Source of the DNA: Dorea sp. 5-2 | GTDB lineage: Bacteria > Bacillota > Clostridia > Lachnospirales > Lachnospiraceae | Assembly: GCF_000403455.2 (NCBI RefSeq) | Contig: NZ_KE159794.1 | Span: 124,001 to 188,000 of the forward strand | Direction: 5' to 3' | Length of the DNA stretch: 64,000 bases | Shown: in pieces, positions 18,850-26,601 of the stretch | Position numbering within the stretch: position 1 is the stretch's first letter | Layout of the letters: the number at the start of each line of letters is the position of its first letter | Translations under genes and position numbers: made by a program | Notes under the pieces: model-generated | Databases searched by the model: none | Told to the model about the DNA's origin: nothing | What the model saw: the letters and a program-made list of their open reading frames with translations, nothing else

Positions 18850-20070
18850 TTATCCCAAATATTCATCCATCACATCCAGCAGTCTGGTCCGGTCGAATTC
18901 CTTCCTATAATAACCCAAGGCATTTTCCCGCATCCTACGGCGCTCCTCCTCATTACACGCAATCAAGAATTCTATTTTTCCAGCCAAGTCTTCTGCGTCT
19001 CCAATCCGGCTTACAATTCCTGCTCCTGCCTCATTAATGATTCTTTCCGTCTCTCCTGCCGCTGTCGCTATTACTGGAATACCACATGCCAGATAAGATT
19101 GAAGCTTTGCCGGAATCGTCATTCGAAATAGTGAATGATTTGCAAATGACAAAAATGCCGCGTCACAATTTGCCAAATATGCAGGGATATCTTCCGGCTT
19201 CTTTCTTCCCAACATACAAAACATATTCCCCACATCATTCTTATCGATATCCTTTTCAAACTCTCCCTGATATCTTCCGTTCCCGACAATATAAAACTTA
19301 CAGGAAATCTCCCTTTCCCTTAATATAGCCGCTGCTTTCGGAAGAATATCCAACCCCTGCGCATATCCGATATTTCCGGTAAAAATCACTTTAAAACATT
19401 CTTCCTGCGGCATATCTGTCAATTTCTTCTTCACTACAGGTTTATAAAAGTCCTCTGCATATTGCGGCCAATACACCACTTTGCTTGTATTCTTTCGATA
19501 TACACTTTTTCTCTCTTCTAATCTACTGACAAAACTTGGCGATGTTGCAAAAATATATTTACAATTCCGATAGATATAATCTGCCATTCTATCTATCATG
19601 CCTATGATCTGCTTATTTCGAATCCCAGTAACTACTTCAACATTCTCCGGCCAAAGATCCTGCACATATATAGAACATGGAATCTTCTTTCTTCGCGCAT
19701 ACCATATTCCGGGCAATGCCTGCGTCATCGGTGACACTTCAAAGATAAAGACCTGATCTGCCTTAACTCTGGTAAACACACTCCATAAAAATCCAGATAT
19801 GACAAACGAAAAATAATTGCATATCAGCATGAGGCTGCCATTTCCCCTGGGTATCAGCGGAAGCCTTATAACATGTACTCCTGCATATATTTCTTTTCTC
19901 TTTTTAAACAATCCATATCCTTTATAAAACTTTCCTTGTGGATAATTCGGTATCCCGGTAATCACCGTCACCTCATTTCCTCTTTTTACCCACTCTTTAC
20001 ATATATCATTAATGCGGAATTGTTCTGGGTAAAAGTACTGACTAATAACTAAGATTCTCCTCTTTCCCAT
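18850..20070 (-). CDS. wbuB: WbuB-like glycosyltransferase (GT4), probable L-FucNAc transferase
   Basis: 406 residues. Opens VISQYFYPEQFRINDICKEW and GIPNYPQGKFYKGYG, with VQDLWPENV in the N-terminal domain, the signature of WbuB/WcaI-like GT4 enzymes. The C-terminal donor domain has VIFTGNIGYAQGLDILPKAA and IPAKLQSYLACGIPVIA. WbuB genes usually sit beside fnlABC (capEFG) in O-antigen loci, and this one directly precedes capE, so L-FucNAc transfer is a reasonable inference. Start ATG 20070 overlaps the preceding stop (TGATG). Confidence 0.82.
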   Translation of the reverse strand: MGKRRILVISQYFYPEQFRINDICKEWVKRGNEVTVITGIPNYPQGKFYKGYGLFKKRKEIYAGVHVIRLPLIPRGNGSLMLICNYFSFVISGFLWSVFTRVKADQVFIFEVSPMTQALPGIWYARRKKIPCSIYVQDLWPENVEVVTGIRNKQIIGMIDRMADYIYRNCKYIFATSPSFVSRLEERKSVYRKNTSKVVYWPQYAEDFYKPVVKKKLTDMPQEECFKVIFTGNIGYAQGLDILPKAAAILREREISCKFYIVGNGRYQGEFEKDIDKNDVGNMFCMLGRKKPEDIPAYLANCDAAFLSFANHSLFRMTIPAKLQSYLACGIPVIATAAGETERIINEAGAGIVSRIGDAEDLAGKIEFLIACNEEERRRMRENALGYYRKEFDRTRLLDVMDEYLG

Positions 20071-20969
20071 CACAACCTTTTTCCTTCTGTAACTCTGACC
20101 GATTCTTTTAAATTTCTCACCTGATACTTCTCATCAAAGCACATACTCATGCTCTTTTCATACACCAAGTTCCCGAATGCCTTATTAACCATTACAGACA
20201 TTTTTCCAGGCACTTTTCCGGCAATCCATACAAATGGATTGACCAACCTGGTAATCCAGATTTTGTGTCCTGCACACTTTGCAATCTCTCTCACGATCTC
20301 ATAAGTCTTCACATATTCTGAATTTTGGGGGAAATACACGCCTCCCGCCCCGCTCTTTATCAAAAGAAAAAGAAATTCACACAGATTATCCACATGCAGC
20401 ATGCTTCGCTCATTCTCTATCTTTGGAAATAGGGGCATCCATTTTGCCAGTTTTGCCATTACAGGATAATTTCCTTTGCTCCCTCTTCCATATATCATCG
20501 GCGGTCTTAATATGGCTACATGAAATCCGTTGTCTTCTAACTCTCTTATCTTCCGATCCGCCTGCCATTTACTATCTCCGTAAAAATTTGATGGATGAGG
20601 TTTTGTATTCTTCTTGATAACCTTTCTTTTTCCAACAGGAGCACTGTCTCCATATACAATCATACTACTCATAAAAACAAATTGACTCACACCATCTCTT
20701 TTGGCTTTTTTCGCAGTCTCCGCCGCCAGATCCCGGTTTACTTTATAATAAAGCACCTTCTGTTCTTCTGTAATATGTCCTACATCTGCATGTGCGAGCC
20801 CCGCCACATGAAAGACGGCATTATATCCAGAGAAATCTTTATCTTTCCATCTATCATCTATCATGTCGATGGTATCTATCTCGAATTCTTCCGGATGCAT
20901 TTTTGCCATCCATTTTTCGAAGGACGTTCCTATGTAACTATTTACTCCGGTTATTAAAACTTTTCTCAT
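20070..20969 (-). CDS. NAD-dependent epimerase/4-ketoreductase (WbpV-like)
   Basis: 299-residue extended SDR. LITGVNSYIGTSFEKW binds the cofactor, FMSSMIVYGDSAPVG is the Ser region, and SNFYGDSKWQADR carries Tyr-x3-Lys. Beside a WbpM-type dehydratase and a phosphoglycosyl transferase, the likely role is reduction of UDP-4-keto-6-deoxy-GlcNAc to UDP-D-QuiNAc or UDP-D-FucNAc, the starter sugar. ATG 20969 has AGGAG 9 nt upstream and overlaps the previous stop (ATGA); the longer frame to 21056 is a read-back into the upstream gene. Confidence 0.75.
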   Translation of the reverse strand: MRKVLITGVNSYIGTSFEKWMAKMHPEEFEIDTIDMIDDRWKDKDFSGYNAVFHVAGLAHADVGHITEEQKVLYYKVNRDLAAETAKKAKRDGVSQFVFMSSMIVYGDSAPVGKRKVIKKNTKPHPSNFYGDSKWQADRKIRELEDNGFHVAILRPPMIYGRGSKGNYPVMAKLAKWMPLFPKIENERSMLHVDNLCEFLFLLIKSGAGGVYFPQNSEYVKTYEIVREIAKCAGHKIWITRLVNPFVWIAGKVPGKMSVMVNKAFGNLVYEKSMSMCFDEKYQVRNLKESVRVTEGKRL

Positions 20970-21784
20970 ATCCTGTTTCTCCTGCTTAATTCTCCAGTCC
21001 CGCCTTCCACAACGCCATCCCCCTCTACAACGGATCTGACCGTTCCCCACAAACACTTCACATCAAAAAACAGAGCGTTCATTCCGCCCTGCCGTAACTG
21101 CTTAACATATTCTCCGTCTAATTTTGCCTTATCCGGTATCTCAAGTTCATCTCTTCCATTGATCTGCGCCCACCCGGTCAAGCCTGGCAATACGCTGTTA
21201 GCCTGATATCTGTCCCGTTCTTCTATCAGATCCTCTTGATTCCACAATGCTGGCCTTGGACCAATGATACTCATTCTTCCTCGGAATATATCCCATATCT
21301 GTGGTAATTCATCTAAAGAACTCTTTCTTAAAAACTTCCCTATCCTTGTTATATATTGTTCCGGATTCTCCAACTGATGTGTTGGAATATCGTGAGGCGT
21401 ACTCATCTTCATACTGCGGAATTTATGCAGATAAAAGAACTTCTTATCCTTTCCCACCCGTTTCTGTGTAAATAATATCGGTCCTGGATCATCTAAGAAT
21501 ATTGCGATGGAAAGAAACAGAAAAAGCGGAGACAGGATGAGCAGCCCTGCAAGGGATAATATATGGTCTAATAATGGTTTTATTTTTCTCTCATAATCCG
21601 GTAATTTACACGGCGAGGGTTGCAGCTCGGATTTCTCCAAATATGGATTCTCTTTCTCGATCTGTGCGGTTTCTGTCTTCACCTTTGCCAAAGCTCTCAT
21701 TATAATGTAGGAACCGCTCAGAAATTTAAACATGAGCATTCCTTTTCCGCTGTTCTCTGTAACCCGATCATTCCTTCGTTTCAT
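20966..21784 (-). CDS. Undecaprenyl-phosphate sugar phosphotransferase (PglC-like PGT)
   Basis: 272 residues with one hydrophobic re-entrant segment (LLDHILSLAGLLILSPLFLF) followed by DPGPILFTQKRVGKD, KFRSM, SSLDELPQIWDIF (Asp-Glu dyad), SIIGPRPALWNQ and LPGLTGWAQINGR. This is the catalytic core of the polyprenol phosphoglycosyl transferases and should load the first sugar phosphate onto undecaprenyl phosphate. An unusual 65-residue N-terminal extension precedes it. It is the first enzyme gene after loaP. Confidence 0.9.
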   Translation of the reverse strand: MKRRNDRVTENSGKGMLMFKFLSGSYIIMRALAKVKTETAQIEKENPYLEKSELQPSPCKLPDYERKIKPLLDHILSLAGLLILSPLFLFLSIAIFLDDPGPILFTQKRVGKDKKFFYLHKFRSMKMSTPHDIPTHQLENPEQYITRIGKFLRKSSLDELPQIWDIFRGRMSIIGPRPALWNQEDLIEERDRYQANSVLPGLTGWAQINGRDELEIPDKAKLDGEYVKQLRQGGMNALFFDVKCLWGTVRSVVEGDGVVEGGTGELSRRNRI

Positions 21785-21819
21785 AGTAAATACCTTCCGT
21801 CTCCAATTTATTTTACAGG

Positions 21820-22326
21820 TTATATTTTTGATATTATCTCCAACCCAACCTGCACCTTCTGTACTCTCCCAAACATCTCCATCTCCAGAAATGCTTTTCT
21901 TTTATGCCGGTCTATCCGTTTAATGAATCCTTCTTTCCCAACCAGAGGCCCGGATATTACTCTCACTTTCGAATTCTCTATAACACCTTCCGACATCACC
22001 ACAACCTGCTCCGCTCCGCCGAAGCTTTGTAGAAATCCTACCTCCTCTTTCGACAGCGGTATCACCTCGTCCCCAGTCTTAAGAAGCTTCGTAAGCCCAG
22101 ACACCTGCTTTAGATCCATATAAAGCTGCGTAAGTTTATCAGAATCCAGAAACACATATCCAGGAAACAGCACTTTTCGCTGCGTCTTCCATTCTCCCTG
22201 GATATTTCTTTTTTCTTCATAATAGGGAATAAAGCATCCCTCCAATATGTCTCCCTGGATATTCCTCTGACACTGAACCTGTATATTCTCTTCTGATCCT
22301 GTACGCACTTGTATAACGTACCACAT
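21820..22326 (-). CDS. loaP: LoaP-type NusG paralogue (processive antiterminator)
   Basis: 168 residues. Starts MWYVIQVRTGSEENI, with KVLFPGYVFLDSD and, at the C-terminus, the KOW stretch SGPLVGKEGFIKRIDRHKRK. These are features of NusG paralogues, shorter than housekeeping NusG, at the head of long polysaccharide or antibiotic operons. It is the first gene of the more than 20-kb operon and should let RNA polymerase pass terminators. The terminator hairpin just upstream and the leader helices are the obvious targets. Confidence 0.85.
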   Translation of the reverse strand: MWYVIQVRTGSEENIQVQCQRNIQGDILEGCFIPYYEEKRNIQGEWKTQRKVLFPGYVFLDSDKLTQLYMDLKQVSGLTKLLKTGDEVIPLSKEEVGFLQSFGGAEQVVVMSEGVIENSKVRVISGPLVGKEGFIKRIDRHKRKAFLEMEMFGRVQKVQVGLEIISKI

Positions 22327-22421
22327 ATTAAATCTCCCTCATTTACTAATCTTATTTTAGTCCTTTATATCGGTATATTTACTAATACATCATAGCTGTC
22401 TTCGGCTAGTGCATAATAAAA

Positions 22422-22488
22422 ACTTAGCAAAACAGCACTCCCAAATCTCAACGATTCGTCAAGATTTGGGAGTGCTGTTTTGCTAAGT
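22422..22488 (-). terminator. 27-bp perfect hairpin terminator in the loaP leader
   Basis: Arms 22422-22448 and 22462-22488 pair perfectly over 27 bp around a 13-nt loop. On the minus strand the stem is followed by TTTTATTATG. It lies between the operon promoter and loaP, so most transcripts would stop here without antitermination. Confidence 0.8.
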
Positions 22489-22509
22489 CAACATTCATTC
22501 AACAATCAT

Positions 22510-22656
22510 GAACACTTCAAAAAGTGTAAGCTTCGCCATTCCGTCTTCATTCAGGCGGATTTTTAAAATTTATGACAACTTAAATTTCCAAACGCGGCGA
22601 AGCGACGATTTGGAAATCAAAGAATTTTTCTATAAATGATAATATAACTAACCTGT
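22510..22656 (-). ncRNA. Structured leader of the loaP operon
   Basis: About 330 nt separate the promoter from loaP. Besides the terminator there is a hairpin at 22584-22617 (9-bp outer stem ATTTCCAAA/TTTGGAAAT with a GC-rich top) and a small one near 22512-22528 (ACACTT/AAGTGT). A LoaP recognition hairpin is expected in such leaders; which helix it is cannot be told by eye. Confidence 0.5.
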
Positions 22657-22663
22657 CTATCAT

Positions 22664-22692
22664 AAAATAGCCTATTTACCTGCATTTGTCAA
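22664..22692 (-). promoter_or_regulatory. Promoter of the loaP-polysaccharide operon
   Basis: Minus strand TTGACA (22687-22692), 17-bp spacer, TATTTT (22664-22669). The -35 with its following bases TTGACAAATG and the -10 with TATTTTAT are shared with the promoter at 26304-26332. Confidence 0.8.
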
Positions 22693-22751
22693 GCTATTTT
22701 ACAGCGGACAGCACTGGAAATACTACTCATAGTATCCAGAACTTTCTAGAG

Positions 22752-24614
22752 CTACTTCCCTTTATACTGGTACGTAGGCACGATCTCAGCCACAGTCTTC
22801 TTGATCTCATCCGCCTCATGGCTGCTCAGGTCATCTAGGAGCTCCAGCTTCTTCTCAAACCATTCGTCATCCATATCGATCGGATGTCCGATATGGATCA
22901 ATTCATTCTCCGTATCCTGCATACCTTCTTCACTCATGAGCAATTCCTCATAAAGCTTCTCTCCGGGCCTAAGCCCCGTATATACGATCGGAATATCCAC
23001 ATCCGGCGTATATCCTGACAACCGGATCAGATTCCGCGCCATATCGTCGATACGGACAGGCTCGCCCATATCCAGGATGAAGATCTCTCCGCCCTTGGCG
23101 TAATATGACGCCTGCAGTACCAGAGACACCGCTTCCGGTATCGTCATGAAGTAGCGGATGATATCTTTATCCGTCACAGTGACCGGACCGCCCTCCGCGA
23201 TCTGTTTCTTAAAGAGCGGGATCACACTTCCGTTGCTTCCTAATACATTTCCAAAACGAACCGCAACAAAATCTGTCGAGTCACACTTGCGGTCCATCAT
23301 CTGGATCACCATCTCGCACAGACGCTTGGACGCACCCATGATATTCGTAGGATTCACCGCCTTATCCGTGGAGATAAATACAAATTTGCGGACGCCGATC
23401 CTTGCCGCTGCCTTTGCAGTCTTATAAGTACCGATCACATTATTCTTGATCGCTTCATTCGGGCTTTCTTCCATCAACGGAACATGCTTATGAGCAGCCG
23501 CATGATATACAATATCCGGCTTATATGTGTCCATAACCCAATTGATCCGGCTATTGTTGCGCACGGAACCGATCAGTACCACAATATCCAGACTCTTGTA
23601 TGCGCGCTTGAGTTCCTGCTGTATCTCATAGGCATTATTCTCATAGATATCAAATATGATCAGGCGCTTCGGTCCTGCCTTGGCGATCTGTCTGCACAGC
23701 TCGCTTCCAATGGAACCTCCGCCTCCTGTGACCAGCACAACCTGATCTCTGATCGCCGTCAGGATCTCGTTATTATTAACCTTGACCTGCGCCCTGCCAA
23801 GTAAGTCCGTGATCTCCACATCACGGATCCGGGTCACATTCACCTCTCCGTTGATCAGCTGTGCCACGCTTGGAACTGTCTGCAGCTTACAGTCTGACTC
23901 CTTGCAGATATTCAGGATCTCTTTACGGTTCTTGCCAGTCGTTGCAGGGATCGCATAGATAATATGGTTGATCCTATATCTCTTAACCATCTCCAGGATA
24001 TCGTTGCGGTTTCCGACGATAGGAATGCCTTCTAACACTCTTCCCAGTTTATTCGGATTATCATCGATCACACAACACACCTTTGTGTGAAATTTCTTTC
24101 CGTTCGTCAGCTCCTTTATCAGAACCTGCCCTGCCGCGCCGCCGCCTATGATCATAATCCGGTCAGTCGCATCTGCGTCTGTCTCACTCTTCCCCAGATA
24201 AAAACGGAGGATACGGTACGAGAACCGCAGCGCCGTCGTCAGCCCAAAGCTTATGATGTATCCCATGAAGTAATAAGATCTCGGCATCTTTAGATGCATG
24301 AATATAGCTCCGGCTGCATACACCACAAGCAGCATTATATATGATACCACGCTCATCTGAAGCTCTGATATACTCGCAAGGCTCCACACACTATGATAGA
24401 GCCTGCATACATAGAAGACCACGATGGTCGCCGCTACCCAGAAAGGCATGGACCACAGGTATCCCTCGATGTAATTCGTCGGAATCTCAGAAAATTTAAA
24501 ATCAAACCGCGTCAACAGCGCCATCAGATAGGAAAATAATACAATGATCCCGTCCAGAAAAGCAACCAGAAGCGCTTTATGAACCCAGGTTAATTCCCAT
24601 TCATGCTTATTCAT
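22752..24614 (-). CDS. wbpM: WbpM/CapD-type membrane UDP-GlcNAc 4,6-dehydratase
   Basis: 620 residues. About four N-terminal membrane helices (1-120), a first Rossmann domain (MIIGGGAAGQVLIKEL), then the catalytic SDR domain with TGGGGSIGSELCRQI and ISTDKAVNPTNIMGASKRL, the Ser-Met-Lys triad of this family. The end GLRPGEKLYEELLM is typical. It should make UDP-4-keto-6-deoxy-GlcNAc for the starter sugar, with the ketoreductase at 20070-20969 as next step. It is coupled to the small ORF upstream (overlap at ATGAATAA). Confidence 0.9.
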   Translation of the reverse strand: MNKHEWELTWVHKALLVAFLDGIIVLFSYLMALLTRFDFKFSEIPTNYIEGYLWSMPFWVAATIVVFYVCRLYHSVWSLASISELQMSVVSYIMLLVVYAAGAIFMHLKMPRSYYFMGYIISFGLTTALRFSYRILRFYLGKSETDADATDRIMIIGGGAAGQVLIKELTNGKKFHTKVCCVIDDNPNKLGRVLEGIPIVGNRNDILEMVKRYRINHIIYAIPATTGKNRKEILNICKESDCKLQTVPSVAQLINGEVNVTRIRDVEITDLLGRAQVKVNNNEILTAIRDQVVLVTGGGGSIGSELCRQIAKAGPKRLIIFDIYENNAYEIQQELKRAYKSLDIVVLIGSVRNNSRINWVMDTYKPDIVYHAAAHKHVPLMEESPNEAIKNNVIGTYKTAKAAARIGVRKFVFISTDKAVNPTNIMGASKRLCEMVIQMMDRKCDSTDFVAVRFGNVLGSNGSVIPLFKKQIAEGGPVTVTDKDIIRYFMTIPEAVSLVLQASYYAKGGEIFILDMGEPVRIDDMARNLIRLSGYTPDVDIPIVYTGLRPGEKLYEELLMSEEGMQDTENELIHIGHPIDMDDEWFEKKLELLDDLSSHEADEIKKTVAEIVPTYQYKGK

Positions 24615-24732
24615 ATCTCTTTACCAGCCTGCTTTTCCATATTTTTCTGTTTCTGATGCAAAAAATTGCAAAACCTATTATTATTACAATTACAACTGCT
24701 GCGATTGCCCGATTCGGATCTACTATCATCAT
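24607..24732 (-). CDS. 41-residue single-pass membrane protein before wbpM
   Basis: A short frame MMIVDPNRAIAAVVIVIIIG continues FAIFCIRNRKIWKSR and ends LVKRYE. It is a single hydrophobic helix followed by a strongly basic tail, as in small regulatory or scaffold membrane proteins. Its stop overlaps the wbpM start (ATGAATAA), which points to translational coupling. The upstream Shine-Dalgarno is weak (GGAAAGAGAG, 8 nt or more from the first ATG). Unknown family. Confidence 0.5.
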   Translation of the reverse strand: MMIVDPNRAIAAVVIVIIIGFAIFCIRNRKIWKSRLVKRYE

Positions 24733-24822
24733 CTGTCATACTCTCTTTCCTCTAAAGAGTCCTCATCGGATCATACCGGTAACGAACTCTTCAAATATAT
24801 TTTCTTCTATAATATCTCTTTT

Positions 24823-26253
24823 CTAATTCTCTCCTAACACCTGTTTCATCTTTCTTGACAGCTCTCCTACAACTGCTTCATCCGGCCACATGACATATAA
24901 CTGCTGAGAACCTGATGAGAAACATGACTGGTTATCTCCCTTTCCGCTTGCCGCCTGAGATTCGACCTCCCATGAACCTCCTTCGGACAGCTGCATATTG
25001 ATGAGCTGCGCCATCTCATCATGCGTCATATTCGTCTCCACAGAATCGCCGATGTTGCCAAGTATCTGGTTCGCACTTGTCAGGATCGCAGGCGACGCCG
25101 CTTTCTGTATGATCGCCGACAGCACTGCCTCCTGGTTCTTTCCTCTCTGGTTATCTCCGTCTGAGAAGCTGTGACGTTCTCTTGAGAAGGCAAGGGCTTT
25201 CTTACCGTCCATGTGGTTCATTCCCTTGGAAAAACTGTATCCGCCCGCTTTAAACGCATATTCAGAGTTCACATCCACGCCGCCAAGCGCATCTACGATC
25301 TTGATCAGGGATGTAAAATTCACTCTGGCATAATAGGTAACGTCGATGCCGTAAAGATTCTCCAGGGTCGCCATAGAGCGGTCTACGCCGTAGATCCCGG
25401 CGTGCGTCAGCTTATCCTTCTGACCGCCCGATACCTCCGGTATCTCTACATAATAATCTCTTGGCGTCGTCGTCAACAGGATCTTCTTCGTCTCCGGATT
25501 CACCGTCATGATGATGTTCACGTCGCTTCGGCTGCTTGTCGTGATTGGTCCTGAGACGTCGATACCGCTGATATAGACATTGAAGGGCTTCTCTACACTT
25601 CGTTCTTCCACTTCAATCTTCGTCTTGATCCCGTAATTATGCAGAATCTTTATCTGATCAGAATATCCTTCGATGGTCTCTTCGATCACCCCCGCGTATG
25701 CTTCGTTATATACTGCGGCCTCGATCTCTCCGTTTAGAAGAGCCTGCGCCTCTTCCTGGATCGTCTCATATTGAAGGACTGATATTTCCTGCCCCACATT
25801 CTCACGTATCTCATTCAGCATCTTCTCCGTATTCTCCTGGTCTACGGTTGTCAGCCTGCCGAAAAGGTAATCTTTCGCATCTGTGATCGTCTCTGCCGGA
25901 TCGTCTGAGCGAACGACTACGAGCATATTATCGGTCTTATAGGTGGCTCCTCCCACGTTCTCCAGTGTGCTGTTCGCCGTAAGGAACGCCGCTGTCCCGA
26001 ATGCAAAAACCGCCAGGAACAGGACGCTTAGGATCATACCTGCAAGATTCGCGCCATTACTTCTTACGAATTGCAGCCCGAATGTGATCAAGAACATCAC
26101 CAGGGCAGCCACAATGATCATCATCATGAATTTCATCGGCACCATCCCGCTGGTCCACAGACTGATGATAAACCAAATGGACACCCCCAACTGTATGATT
26201 GTGATGATCTTTCCGATAATACCATTTATGCTATGCTGCCAATTTCGTTCCAT
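24823..26253 (-). CDS. LytR-CpsA-Psr (LCP) family polysaccharide ligase
   Basis: 476 residues. Three N-terminal membrane helices (about 13-105), a extracytoplasmic accessory region, then the LCP domain: NVYISGIDVSG, DVNIIMTVNPETKKILLTT, PRDYYVEIP, DKLTHAGIYG and LAFSRERHSFSDGDNQRG with catalytic Arg residues. LCP enzymes move undecaprenyl-linked polymers onto peptidoglycan, so it should anchor the product of this locus. ATG 26253 has AGGAG 6 nt upstream; the longer frame to 26325 covers the promoter and is rejected. Confidence 0.9.
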   Translation of the reverse strand: MERNWQHSINGIIGKIITIIQLGVSIWFIISLWTSGMVPMKFMMMIIVAALVMFLITFGLQFVRSNGANLAGMILSVLFLAVFAFGTAAFLTANSTLENVGGATYKTDNMLVVVRSDDPAETITDAKDYLFGRLTTVDQENTEKMLNEIRENVGQEISVLQYETIQEEAQALLNGEIEAAVYNEAYAGVIEETIEGYSDQIKILHNYGIKTKIEVEERSVEKPFNVYISGIDVSGPITTSSRSDVNIIMTVNPETKKILLTTTPRDYYVEIPEVSGGQKDKLTHAGIYGVDRSMATLENLYGIDVTYYARVNFTSLIKIVDALGGVDVNSEYAFKAGGYSFSKGMNHMDGKKALAFSRERHSFSDGDNQRGKNQEAVLSAIIQKAASPAILTSANQILGNIGDSVETNMTHDEMAQLINMQLSEGGSWEVESQAASGKGDNQSCFSSGSQQLYVMWPDEAVVGELSRKMKQVLGEN

Positions 26254-26303
26254 CCTGTGCTCCTTTTCTCTGCTCATACGACACGCAATTATATCTATAC
26301 TAT

Positions 26304-26332
26304 AAAATACCCTTCTTGCATACATTTGTCAA
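26304..26332 (-). promoter_or_regulatory. Promoter of the LCP-wbpM operon
   Basis: Minus strand TTGACA (26327-26332), 17-bp spacer, TATTTT (26304-26309), about 50 nt before the LCP start. Closely similar to the loaP promoter at 22664-22692. Confidence 0.8.
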
Positions 26333-26485
26333 GGCATTTCGACATTCCTGTAACCGCAAGAAGGGTTTCTTTTCTCCCATTTCTTCCAAAATTATGTTTT
26401 TTCCCTCTTTTTCCTTCGATTCCTGCAATTTCTTCTGCCCATTGACCGCAGGATATATTATCTCCCCATTTATAAGATCATATTC

Positions 26486-26549
26486 TTTACTAATGTATAA
26501 TTACATTAGTAAAGAGGCTGTTCTATATTTTTAACAGCCTCTTTACTAA
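26486..26549 (-). terminator. Two mutually exclusive hairpins after the hydrogenase operon
   Basis: A 17-bp perfect stem (26506-26522 with 26533-26549) shares its left arm with a second 12-bp stem (26486-26497 with 26502-26513). Both cannot form at once. There is no clear T-run after either on the minus strand, so this may be a terminator, an attenuator or a remnant repeat. The rest of 26333-26601 shows no gene. Confidence 0.5.
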
Positions 26550-26601
26550 GCGGACACCTTAATAACTCCGTGCCGCATCTTCGTATAAATACTTAAAACG
26601 C

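Noticed and set aside
22422-22488. MITE or IS end
   Set aside because: The 27-bp hairpin has no target duplication and is followed by a T-rich tract in the transcription direction, so a terminator is the better reading.
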